From JAAELZ01 sp965223465 (lineage in GTDB: Bacteria; Pseudomonadota; Gammaproteobacteria; Arenicellales; Poriferihabitantaceae): a stretch of 64,000 nucleotides of DNA. Location: positions 434,001 to 498,000 of the forward strand of contig OZ245025.1 of the NCBI GenBank assembly GCA_965223465.1, in the 5' to 3' direction. The translations under genes and the position numbers were made by a program. Under the pieces are notes generated by a model. It made no database searches. It saw only the letters and a program-made list of their open reading frames with translations, and had not been told where the DNA came from. Below are positions 1 to 8,584 of this stretch, piece after piece. Each line of letters starts with the position of its first letter. Within the stretch, counting starts at the first letter, position 1.

Positions 1-1
1 T

Positions 2-583
2 GGGACAGTGCGTGATGATATGGGCATCCATGTGTATGCACAACGCGGCGGTGATGCGCCCCGGCATTTTTTGCCGCAGTTGCGCGAGCGTTTGCAGCGC
101 ATACAGTTTGAGCGTGCGGTAGATCAGCTTATACTCAGAATCGATCACATCAGGCCATGCCATAACGACACGGGCGATTTGTTTAGGCGGCGCAACCAAA
201 GCCAGGAAAGTTGGCAGGATCTGCTCGATATTTTGTTCGCTCGACTTGGCAAAAAACGAATATATAATATTGATTTAAAACCAGATCATCGGCCGGAATA
301 TGCCTGGCAGAAAAATGTCGCATGGCATACCGTAAAAACCAGCTCGAAAGAGATGAACCGCTCGGTGCGTCCGGTCTGGCTATTCAACAAGCCAGTGAAA
401 TGCTGGCCGCGACACTTTAATCTGCTCAGTGATGCCGAGCGGCTTGAAGCGGGCTGGTGGGCGCAACAGGATGTGCGTCGTGAGTATTATCAGGCCAGCG
501 ATACAAGTGGCAGGCGTTGCTGGTTATTTCGTGATCTGCAGGATACGCATCAGTCATGGTATGTGCATGGTCTGTTTGCCTAA
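2..583 (+). CDS. imuB: ImuB-like Y-family polymerase homologue, C-terminal part (cut by window start)
   Basis: About 190 C-terminal residues are present; the frame is open to the left edge, so the gene starts outside the window. ImuB is a catalytically inactive Y-family polymerase relative that bridges ImuA and the clamp to DnaE2 in SOS-induced translesion synthesis. The visible part carries the family's tail: RPVWLF, then a SGWW-like segment (LEAGWW), then REYY, and a closing WYVHGLFA. The catalytic-fold part lies upstream and cannot be judged. Only 3 bases separate the stop from the dnaE2 start, so the two are almost certainly co-transcribed. The imuA gene would be expected further upstream. 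Confidence 0.88.
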   Translation, partial: GTVRDDMGIHVYAQRGGDAPRHFLPQLRERLQRIQFERAVDQLILRIDHIRPCHNDTGDLFRRRNQSQESWQDLLDILFARLGKKRIYNIDLKPDHRPEYAWQKNVAWHTVKTSSKEMNRSVRPVWLFNKPVKCWPRHFNLLSDAERLEAGWWAQQDVRREYYQASDTSGRRCWLFRDLQDTHQSWYVHGLFA

Positions 584-586
584 TGC

Positions 587-3500
587 GTGGGCATGAGCCA
601 GCTTCCAGAATATGCTGAGCTGCATGCGATCAGCAATTTTTCCTTTCTACGAGGCGCCTCGCATCCAGAAGAGTTGGTGCAACGTGCGGCTGAACTGGGT
701 TATTGCGCGCTGGCTATTACCGATGAATGCAGTTTGTCCGGGGTTGTCCGGGCGCACATGGAGGCCCAAAAGCACCCGATCAAACTGATTGTTGGCAGTG
801 AATTCAGGTTCGATGATGGTTTGCATCTGGTTTTGTTGGCGACTTGCCGGCAAAGCTATGGCGGTCTTGCACATTTGATCACCCAGGCGCGTCGACAAGC
901 AGATAAGGGTACGTATCATTTGACCCGAGCCATGTTCGAGCGTTATTTACCGGTCGGTTGCTTGGCCTTGTGGCGCGTACAGTTGCATAGCCCGGTGGAG
1001 CAGGGACGATGGTTGACCCAATTATTTCCAGAGACGGCCTGGATTGCCATCAATGTTTGCCGCAATGGGGAGGACAGCCACCTTATTGCCCACGCGAAGC
1101 TGCTGGCCCAGCAATGTAACTTACCGCAAACCGCCTGTGGTGCGGTTGAACTGCATCATCCCACGCGGCGGGCCTTGTGCGATACTCTGCACGCGATTCG
1201 CCTGAATACACCGCTGCATGCGCTGGGACGTAAGCTGCCGGCCAATGCCGAGCAGCATTTGCGTCCACGCGCGCATATTCAACGCTTATATGTCAAAGGC
1301 TTAATCCAGCAAAGCGTTGCGATTGCTGCGCGTTGTCATTTTTCCATGGACGAGCTGCGCTATGAATACCCGGATCAACTTTCACCCGCAGGCTACAGTA
1401 ATACCGCCTGGCTACGCCAGTTAAGCTATCAGGGCGCGAAGCAGCGCTGGCCGAAGGGCATCACTCGGGCCGTCAAGCAGCAGATTGAAGCGGAACTCGC
1501 GCTGATCGCCGAGTTGAAATATGAGCCTTATTTCTTGACCGTTTATGACATCGTACGGTTTGCGCGTAGCCAGAATATTTTATGCCAGGGGCGCGGTTCG
1601 GCGGCCAATTCTGCAGTCTGCTATTGTCTGGGAGTGACAGAAGTCAATCCGGCAAGGTTTAATTTGCTGTTTGAGCGCTTCATTTCGCGTGATCGTAATG
1701 AACCACCCGATATTGATGTGGATTTTGAGCACGAGCGTCGTGAAGAGGTGATTCAATATCTGTATCAAAAATATGGGCGCGATCATGCGGCATTGGCTGC
1801 CACGGTGATTACTTATCGAACGCGTAGCGCAATTCGGGATGTGGGTAAGGCGCTGGGGTTTTCGCTCGAGCAGGTTGACCATCTGGCAAAAAATGTGCGT
1901 CATTGGGATACTCCGGCGGTGCTGGCGAAATGTATGGAAGAAGCGGGCTTTGATGCGCGTAACGCACAAATTCGACATTTATTTAGTTTGGTTGAAGTTT
2001 TGCAGGGTTTCCCACGCCATTTATCACAGCACGTGGGTGGTTTTGTGATTTCTCGCGGCCCGTTGAGCGAGCTGGTGCCGATTGAAAACGCGGCGATGCC
2101 TGAGCGCACCGTGATTCAGTGGGAAAAGGATGATTTAGAAGCATTGGGGCTGCTGAAAATTGATGTATTGGCGCTGGGCATGCTCAGCGCGATTCGTAAG
2201 TGCTTTGATTACATCCAGGCCTATCGTGGCGAGCGTTTATCGATGAGTCGCCTGCCAAGTGGGGATCAAAACGTGTATGGCATGATGCAGCGCGCCGATA
2301 CCGTTGGCGTTTTTCAGATTGAATCGCGTGCGCAAATGTCAATGCTGCCACGCTTAAAACCCGCCAATTTTTATGATCTGGTGATCCAGATCGCCATCGT
2401 TCGTCCCGGCCCTATTCAGGGCGATATGGTGCACCCCTATCTTAAAAACCGGAAAAACCCAGATAAAGTGCGATATCCAAGTGAAGCCTTAAAAGCGGTG
2501 CTTTCGCGCACGCTTGGCGTGCCTATTTTTCAGGAACAGGTGATGAAAATTGCGATGGTAGCTGCAGGTTTTAGTGCCGGAGAAGCGGATCAACTACGCC
2601 GTGCCATGGCCGCTTGGAAGCGCAAAGGCGGGCTGGAGCGTTTTGAAACCAAGCTCATCAGTGGTATGTTGGCACGTGGCTATGAAAAACGTTTTGCAGA
2701 GCAGGTTTTTAAGCAGGTCAAAGGTTTTGGTGATTATGGTTTCCCAGAATCGCATTCTGCCAGTTTTGCCTTGCTGGCCTATGTATCCTCCTGGCTGAAA
2801 TGCTATGAACCAGCTGCATTTTGCTGCGCTTTGCTCAATAGCCAGCCAATGGGGTTTTATCGTCCGGCCCAATTGGTCAAAGATGCGCAACGCCACGGGG
2901 TCGAAGTACGTCCGGTAGATGTCAATCAAAGTGGCTGGGATTGTCATCTGGAATCGGGTGATGGGCTGCAACCCGCGTTGCGTCTTGGCATGCGCCTGGT
3001 CAAAGGGCTGGCAAAATCGGCTGCACAGCGTATTGTGCAACATCGGCAGCGCGCGCCCTATCAATCATTGGCGGATGCTACGGTGCGAACTGGCTTGGGT
3101 AAAACCGCCTTATCACCGCTAGCCGCGGCTGATGCCTTATTGTCGATCAGTGGTCACCGTCACCTGGCCTACTGGGATGTGGCTGCGATAGAGCAGGGTA
3201 TGCCAATATTGAAGGCAGCCAAGTTTCGTGAAGCGACGCCCTTGTTACCCGCACCCACTCCTTGGCAAAGTACCCTGCAAGATTATGCTGCAACTGGCCT
3301 GACTTTGGGGACGCATCCGCTGGCCTTGCTGCGTTCAGCGCTTGATGTCGAAGATGTTTGCACCGCACAAAAGCTAGGGTGCTTACAAAGCGGTCAATTG
3401 ACTTGTGTTAGTGGTTTGGTGATCAATCGTCAGCGTCCGGGCACGGCGTCAGGCGTGATTTTTATGACTTTGGAAGATGAGACTGGTCATATCAATTTGG

Positions 3501-3676
3501 TGATTTGGCCCAAAATTGCTGTGGCTGAGCGTAGGGCCGTGGTGCAAGCAAAATTAATGTTTGCCACTGGGCATGTCCAGATCGAAAGTGATGTGATCCA
3601 TCTGATTGTGCACCGTTTGCGCGATGATACGGCTCGTTTGGGCGGGCTGAAAACCAGCTCACGAGATTTTCATTAA
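587..3676 (+). CDS. dnaE2: Error-prone DNA polymerase DnaE2 (ImuC)
   Basis: An alpha subunit-type C-family polymerase of 1029 aa, the usual DnaE2 length and shorter than DnaE1. It performs damage-tolerant, mutagenic synthesis with ImuB. An N-terminal PHP domain begins at about residue 10 (LHAISNFSFLRGASHPEEL). The palm motif PPDIDVDFEH lies near residue 373 and carries the catalytic aspartates; FQIESRAQMSMLPRLKP follows near 575. A C-terminal OB fold (VSGLVINRQRPGTASG, about 937) ends the protein. The listed start is GTG; an ATG two codons later (593) is equally possible. It follows the imuB stop by 3 bases. No LexA box can be seen because the operon promoter lies outside the window. Confidence 0.95.
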   Translation: MGMSQLPEYAELHAISNFSFLRGASHPEELVQRAAELGYCALAITDECSLSGVVRAHMEAQKHPIKLIVGSEFRFDDGLHLVLLATCRQSYGGLAHLITQARRQADKGTYHLTRAMFERYLPVGCLALWRVQLHSPVEQGRWLTQLFPETAWIAINVCRNGEDSHLIAHAKLLAQQCNLPQTACGAVELHHPTRRALCDTLHAIRLNTPLHALGRKLPANAEQHLRPRAHIQRLYVKGLIQQSVAIAARCHFSMDELRYEYPDQLSPAGYSNTAWLRQLSYQGAKQRWPKGITRAVKQQIEAELALIAELKYEPYFLTVYDIVRFARSQNILCQGRGSAANSAVCYCLGVTEVNPARFNLLFERFISRDRNEPPDIDVDFEHERREEVIQYLYQKYGRDHAALAATVITYRTRSAIRDVGKALGFSLEQVDHLAKNVRHWDTPAVLAKCMEEAGFDARNAQIRHLFSLVEVLQGFPRHLSQHVGGFVISRGPLSELVPIENAAMPERTVIQWEKDDLEALGLLKIDVLALGMLSAIRKCFDYIQAYRGERLSMSRLPSGDQNVYGMMQRADTVGVFQIESRAQMSMLPRLKPANFYDLVIQIAIVRPGPIQGDMVHPYLKNRKNPDKVRYPSEALKAVLSRTLGVPIFQEQVMKIAMVAAGFSAGEADQLRRAMAAWKRKGGLERFETKLISGMLARGYEKRFAEQVFKQVKGFGDYGFPESHSASFALLAYVSSWLKCYEPAAFCCALLNSQPMGFYRPAQLVKDAQRHGVEVRPVDVNQSGWDCHLESGDGLQPALRLGMRLVKGLAKSAAQRIVQHRQRAPYQSLADATVRTGLGKTALSPLAAADALLSISGHRHLAYWDVAAIEQGMPILKAAKFREATPLLPAPTPWQSTLQDYAATGLTLGTHPLALLRSALDVEDVCTAQKLGCLQSGQLTCVSGLVINRQRPGTASGVIFMTLEDETGHINLVIWPKIAVAERRAVVQAKLMFATGHVQIESDVIHLIVHRLRDDTARLGGLKTSSRDFH

Positions 3677-3818
3677 ATAAATTCGATAAACGGTAGCAAA
3701 AACAAGACAAACGATGTATAATGCCATTAATCGCATAAAATATTTGGCGGGGATTTAGATAAACCATCATTGAATTGCGGCATGCGCATAAATCTTGACA
3801 CGATAGCGAGGTTGAAAA

Positions 3819-4049
3819 ATGTTTAATAGAAGAGTTGTTGTTACTGATCAAAATATTTTTACTGAGAATAGATCGTCTGCTATTCCTAGAATTATTATGG
3901 TAAATACTATTCTGGGCTTAATGGCTGGCACCATACTATGGGCGGTTTTGGAAAGAAATGTAGCACTAGAAAACCAAGAATTTGGTGATGCAATAAACCA
4001 AGCACCCACCAGTATTTCTGCACCCCTTCAAGTTACCAGCGTAAGGTAG
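3819..4049 (+). CDS. Small single-pass membrane protein, unrecognised
   Basis: A 76-aa reading frame with one hydrophobic segment in the middle (IIMVNTILGLMAGTILWAVL, about residues 25-44), preceded by a basic N-terminus and followed by a polar tail. I do not recognise a family. It stands alone between dnaE2 and a convergent membrane-protein gene. The region is more A+T-rich than its neighbours, and the ribosome-binding site is weak (GCGAGG about 10 bases upstream of the ATG). It could be a real small inner-membrane protein or a chance frame; the membrane segment and lack of a competing frame favour the former. Confidence 0.45.
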   Translation: MFNRRVVVTDQNIFTENRSSAIPRIIMVNTILGLMAGTILWAVLERNVALENQEFGDAINQAPTSISAPLQVTSVR

Positions 4050-4070
4050 GCGATATTTTCTAACATCAGT

Positions 4071-5018
4071 TTACCGGCGTAAAAATGGCCGGTAGTACAG
4101 CAGTGAAACCAGACTCAACAGCAGCATTACGAGTACGATCGTAATCGGTATTCCCCCCAAACTTTTTTTCGCCACTTTAGCCAGCCGGCTGGTATATTTA
4201 AATTTGGCTGCGATTTGGCCGACATTTTTACCCGAATATGCCAATCTTTTAACCCCACGATTTCCCGCCAGGGCTGCTATTGCATAACTTTGTTGCGGTT
4301 CGAGTGCCGCCGCCCTGGATAGTTTTATTAAATCAGCCTCGGTGTGTACGGCTTGCATCGCTCCCTTGCTTGGCCCGATTCCAAGTTTTTCAATCATGCG
4401 TCCAAAATGGGTAATCAATTTGGCTAATGGTCGGAAATCTCCAGTGCGAAGTGCTAATCGTGCATTTGCTTTTATTAGCTTAGAAAAAGGCTTGCTGAGC
4501 GCATTGGTTCGTTTCATGCCTTTTAAAACCGAGGGTGCCCAATGAAACTGGGGTAACAGGGCTAGGCTTAAACCGCTGGCTGAAAGTGCCAGGATAACTT
4601 TATCCCCATTTTGTTCCGACAATTGTTTATAGCCTTGCACCAGAATATCTCGCACGTCACCGATTACAAACAAATCGAGGCTTACCGCGCCCAATAGACT
4701 GGCACTGTTATGCACCTCTCCAGATATTGCGCCATCTAAAAAGGCTTTGAGCTGAAGGGGTAAGTAATCAAGCGCGGTCTCTGCAGTCAATAAAATACTT
4801 TGTGCACGAACAGGGTCTCCGAGTTGTGGGTTCTGTCGAATAAATTCAGCCAGATATCTGGCTTCCCGCCAGCGTTTTTCGGCTAGCAAGGTTTCGGCTT
4901 CGCTGATTGGATCATGCTCTAGCAATAAGAACTGGTTTGCTTGGTATCGTCTGTTTAATTCATAAGCGCTAACCAGGCATATCGCGAAAGACAGTAAAAA
5001 TAGAAAAGTGCGCGTCAT
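4071..5018 (-). CDS. Hypothetical membrane protein with N- and C-terminal anchors
   Basis: 315 aa, family not recognised. The N-terminus is a signal-anchor-like helix (TFLFLLSFAICLVSAYEL) and the C-terminus another strong helix (IPITIVLVMLLLSLVSLLYY) followed by arginines. Between them lies a helical, alanine- and leucine-rich region with weakly hydrophobic stretches (for example SLLGAVSLDLFVIGDVRDIL). The early part (EAETLLAEKRWREARYLAEF) resembles a TPR-like helix pair. Two anchors would leave a domain of about 260 residues in the periplasm. It is divergent from the NlpC/P60-fad operon across 135 bases, and converges with the small gene on its left. Confidence 0.7.
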   Translation of the reverse strand: MTRTFLFLLSFAICLVSAYELNRRYQANQFLLLEHDPISEAETLLAEKRWREARYLAEFIRQNPQLGDPVRAQSILLTAETALDYLPLQLKAFLDGAISGEVHNSASLLGAVSLDLFVIGDVRDILVQGYKQLSEQNGDKVILALSASGLSLALLPQFHWAPSVLKGMKRTNALSKPFSKLIKANARLALRTGDFRPLAKLITHFGRMIEKLGIGPSKGAMQAVHTEADLIKLSRAAALEPQQSYAIAALAGNRGVKRLAYSGKNVGQIAAKFKYTSRLAKVAKKSLGGIPITIVLVMLLLSLVSLLYYRPFLRR

Positions 5019-5153
5019 GTAAAAGTGAAACGAAACAAGTTGACTGAAATTAAATGTAACAAAAATAGACTAGCCATCGGGTTAACGAACTAAACAAATT
5101 TACCTATGTCATAAGTTTTACAGATATAATGATATAACTTATTAAGGAAATAT

Positions 5154-6125
5154 ATGATCGAAAAGTTGCGAGATTGGCTGCAAGGTTTGCGCAACACTGT
5201 TGGGCAGAGCCTTATTTCTCAATTGCTTAAACCACGTGAGGTGGTGCCCGAGCAGTTGTCAGATTTCGCGCGCCTTAAAGCCAAAATCAGGCCCAGCGAT
5301 GTCTTGCTGGTTGAGGGGCGTACCCAGGTGGGGCGAATCATTCAGATAATTAGCCATAGTCGATGGTCTCATTCAGCCATATGTGTTGGCAAGCTCAAGG
5401 ATTTTGAAAAGCATTTACCCGATACAGTAGAGCGAGAAGAGCTGGATCCAGATGCCGTTTACTTAGTCGAAGCTGAATTGGGTAAGGGAACGATACTAAC
5501 GCCCATTGAAACCTATCAGGATTATCGTGTGCGAGTTTGTCGCGCGAGCGGATTGTCTCGTACTGATCAGATGAAGGTCACTTGTTATGTGATTAAACGT
5601 CTCGGTACAGAATACAATGTTCGACAGCTGGCGGATTTAGCACGCTTTATGTTTCCCTACGGTATATTACCGAGAAAGTGGCGCTCGACCCTGTTTGAAC
5701 ATAATGCCGGCCCGGAGACCAAGATTGTATGCTCGACCCTGATAGCCGATGCCTTTCAAGCGGTTAAATTTCCGGTGTTGCCGATCGTTTCAGAAGATTC
5801 CAAGGGTGAAAGCCGTTTGTTCAAGCGCAACCCCAAGCTTTTTGCCCCTTCTGATTTTGATATTTCGCCCTATTTTGATGTACTTAAATTCCCTAAACAG
5901 GTAATGGATGAAAAGGGGCTTTCCTACTTTCAATTGCCATCGTGGTCAAATAAAAAGCAACGTTATTATCATCGTCTGCCCTGGGCCCAGGATGAAGTGC
6001 CTGCAGCGCCCCATGTGGAAATTGATCCAAAATATGCCAAGCAAGAAGCAGCGCTAGCAGAAGCAGCCCAGCTCGCCGAGGAGCAAGACCAATCAAAAAG
6101 TAAAGTTAAACTTTCAGAGGTGTAA
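5154..6125 (+). CDS. Permuted NlpC/P60-like (YiiX/YebB-type) papain-fold enzyme
   Basis: 323 aa. The order of catalytic residues is that of circularly permuted NlpC/P60 proteins: histidine first (RWSHSAICVG, His73) and cysteine later (TKIVCSTLIADAF, Cys193). An early segment (KIRPSDVLLVEGRTQVGRII) matches the beta strand that normally precedes the histidine. Family members are thiol hydrolases or acyltransferases acting on amide or ester bonds; the substrate here is unknown. There is no clear signal peptide. A Lys/Glu-rich tail follows residue 290. The RBS AAGGA precedes the ATG. The stop lies 2 bases from the fadE start, so the gene appears to head the fatty-acid oxidation operon, which suggests a lipid-linked role (inference). 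Confidence 0.78.
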   Translation: MIEKLRDWLQGLRNTVGQSLISQLLKPREVVPEQLSDFARLKAKIRPSDVLLVEGRTQVGRIIQIISHSRWSHSAICVGKLKDFEKHLPDTVEREELDPDAVYLVEAELGKGTILTPIETYQDYRVRVCRASGLSRTDQMKVTCYVIKRLGTEYNVRQLADLARFMFPYGILPRKWRSTLFEHNAGPETKIVCSTLIADAFQAVKFPVLPIVSEDSKGESRLFKRNPKLFAPSDFDISPYFDVLKFPKQVMDEKGLSYFQLPSWSNKKQRYYHRLPWAQDEVPAAPHVEIDPKYAKQEAALAEAAQLAEEQDQSKSKVKLSEV

Positions 6126-6127
6126 AT

Positions 6128-8572
6128 ATGACTTTGTTTTTATTGCTTTTACTGATATTGGGCTTAGGGGTAATTGTCCATCGTGAAATGGACGCACGTA
6201 TTGGGGTGATATGGTGCGCGATCGTGTTACTCGCCGGCCTTATTTTTGGCAGTAGTATTCTATTTGTGTTGCTGGCATTTCTTATCGGTACCGCGATATT
6301 CGTGTTTTCGATGACAGAATTGCGACAACGCTGGGTAACAGGCAGGGTCTTTGCGCTCATGTCAAAAGTAGTTCCGGATATATCTGATACGGAAAGAGAA
6401 GCACTCGAAGCCGGTACGGTCTGGTGGGATGGCGAGATTTTTTCTGGTAAGCCTGATTGGGAAAAGCTACGTAGTTATCCAAAACCAGGGCTAAGTGCGG
6501 AAGAGCAGGCGTTCCTAGATGGTCCAGTCGAAACGCTGTGTGCCATGGTCAATGACTGGGAGTTTACGCATCATCGTTATGATCTATCCCCCGAAGTTTG
6601 GCAATATCTCAAGCAGGAAAAATTCTTGGGTATGATTATTCCCAAGCAATATGGTGGTTTAGGTTTTTCCGCGCTCGCGCATTCTGCGGTGGTCACAAAA
6701 ATATCGACGCGTTCAATCAGCACAGCGGTTACGGTAATGGTGCCTAACTCTTTAGGGCCGGGTGAGCTACTGCTGCATTATGGTAGCGAAGACCAAAAAG
6801 AACACTATCTGCCTAAGTTGGCGAGTGGCGAGGAAATTCCTTGCTTTGCATTAACCGGGCCTGAGGCAGGTAGTGATGCCGCCGCTATCCCGGATCGAGG
6901 GGTCGTGATCGAACGTGAAAATGAACAAGGCAAAAAGTCATTGGGCATTCGACTTAGCTGGAACAAACGCTATATCACACTCGCACCCGTGGCGACGGTA
7001 TTGGGTATCGCTTTTAAACTGTATGATCCCGATGGCTTACTAGGTAATAGAGAGGATTTGGGCATTACCTGCGCACTGATACCCACCGATACCCAAGAGG
7101 TGGAAATTGGCGAGCGACACGCGCCATTGAATGGTGTGTTTATGAACGGCCCGACCCGTGGAAATGATGTCGTTATCCCTATTTCTTGGATCGTTGGTGG
7201 AAAAGATTACGCGGGTAAAGGTTGGCGTATGTTGATGGAAAGTTTGGCAGCAGGGCGTTGCATATCATTACCCGCCTTGAGTGTAGGGGGGGCACAATTG
7301 GCTGCACGGGCGACCGGCGGGTATGCCCGGGTTCGGCGGCAGTTTAATACCTCTATTGGTAATTTTGAAGGCATTCAAGAAGCGCTGGCACGCATTGGCG
7401 GCTACGCGTATCAAATGAATGCTGCTAGATTGATGACGGTGGGGGCGCTGGACCGAGGCGAGCGACCTTCGGTTTTATCGGCCATCTTAAAATACCACCT
7501 GACTGAGCGACTCCGCACCGTTCTTAATGATGCGATGGATGTGCAAGGTGGTTCTGGAATATGCTTGGGTGACCGAAATCTATTTGGCCGTGCGTATCAA
7601 ACTATACCGATAGCCATTACGGTAGAAGGCGCGAATATACTTACTCGCTCGTTGATTATATTTGGCCAGGGCGCGATGCGTGCGCATCCGACTTTATTGC
7701 AAGAACTCGAAGCCTTAAGAGATGACGATCTACAGGCGTTCGACGCTGCGTTTAAACAACATGTTGGAAATCTAGTCGGCAATATGGTGCGCAGTGTTTG
7801 GTTTGGAATAACCCGCGGGCTTTTCACGCCGCATGGCAGGGGAGAGCTGGCTAGGCATTATGGTGAGCTTAGCCATTTGGCCGCCAGCTTCGCTTTGATA
7901 GCAGACATTACCCTGGCGATATTGGGTGAGAAGCTAAAAAGAAAAGAGCGGCTATCGGCTCGATTAGGCGATGCGCTTAGTCAGCTTTATCTTGCCTCGG
8001 CCACCTTAAAACAGTTTCATGATGACGGTGAACCCGCGGCTGATCTACCGCTGGTCGAGTGGTCGCTTACTCGGGCCAAAGCGGATATTCAACACGCCTT
8101 GATTGAAGTGCTGCGCAATTATCCTTTAAAAATGATTGCCGTGTTATTACGTATGCTGGTATTCCCGCTTGGTCAGCGGTATCGTCCGCCGAGTGACCAA
8201 ATGGATCACGCAGTGGCAAAACTATTACTCAGCCCCAGCGATACACGCGAGCGCTTGACGGCAGATGTTTACGTGGGTGACGAGAACACGCAGACGGGCC
8301 GATTGGAGCATACCTTAAGGTTAAGTATCGAGGGTGAAGCAATTGAGCAAAAAATCAAAGATGCCCTGAATCGCAAAGCCATGCTGCTGGGCGAAACCCA
8401 GGCTTTGGCTAAGCATGCATTGGAAAAAGAGATCATCTCGAAAGACGAAGCAGCGACGCTGGTCAAAGCTGCAATAGCCAGAAACGAATTGATTCAGGTA
8501 GATGCTTTTGCGTCGCTTTTGCCCAAGACCTTTAGCGACGATATTGCGCACCATGCTGACGAATCGCCTTGA
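6128..8572 (+). CDS. fadE: Acyl-CoA dehydrogenase FadE
   Basis: 814 aa, the same length as E. coli FadE. It catalyses the first beta-oxidation step, FAD-dependent dehydrogenation of acyl-CoA to trans-2-enoyl-CoA, at the inner membrane. Two hydrophobic helices occupy residues 1-60. The dehydrogenase core follows: a substrate/FAD segment (FALTGPEAGSDAAAIPDRG), then QGGSGICLGDRN, then the probable catalytic-glutamate region (ITVEGANILTRSLI). The last 250 residues match the extra C-terminal domain (DUF1974) found in FadE but not in short acyl-CoA dehydrogenases. It starts 2 bases after the preceding stop and is followed 12 bases later by the thiolase, so it belongs to a five-gene operon. Confidence 0.96.
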   Translation: MTLFLLLLLILGLGVIVHREMDARIGVIWCAIVLLAGLIFGSSILFVLLAFLIGTAIFVFSMTELRQRWVTGRVFALMSKVVPDISDTEREALEAGTVWWDGEIFSGKPDWEKLRSYPKPGLSAEEQAFLDGPVETLCAMVNDWEFTHHRYDLSPEVWQYLKQEKFLGMIIPKQYGGLGFSALAHSAVVTKISTRSISTAVTVMVPNSLGPGELLLHYGSEDQKEHYLPKLASGEEIPCFALTGPEAGSDAAAIPDRGVVIERENEQGKKSLGIRLSWNKRYITLAPVATVLGIAFKLYDPDGLLGNREDLGITCALIPTDTQEVEIGERHAPLNGVFMNGPTRGNDVVIPISWIVGGKDYAGKGWRMLMESLAAGRCISLPALSVGGAQLAARATGGYARVRRQFNTSIGNFEGIQEALARIGGYAYQMNAARLMTVGALDRGERPSVLSAILKYHLTERLRTVLNDAMDVQGGSGICLGDRNLFGRAYQTIPIAITVEGANILTRSLIIFGQGAMRAHPTLLQELEALRDDDLQAFDAAFKQHVGNLVGNMVRSVWFGITRGLFTPHGRGELARHYGELSHLAASFALIADITLAILGEKLKRKERLSARLGDALSQLYLASATLKQFHDDGEPAADLPLVEWSLTRAKADIQHALIEVLRNYPLKMIAVLLRMLVFPLGQRYRPPSDQMDHAVAKLLLSPSDTRERLTADVYVGDENTQTGRLEHTLRLSIEGEAIEQKIKDALNRKAMLLGETQALAKHALEKEIISKDEAATLVKAAIARNELIQVDAFASLLPKTFSDDIAHHADESP

Positions 8573-8584
8573 CGAGAGATTCAG

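Noticed and set aside
4070..4120. A hairpin (TACCGGC...GCCGGTA) as a bidirectional terminator between the small gene and the membrane protein
   Set aside because: It overlaps the stop of the minus-strand gene and has no T-run in either direction.
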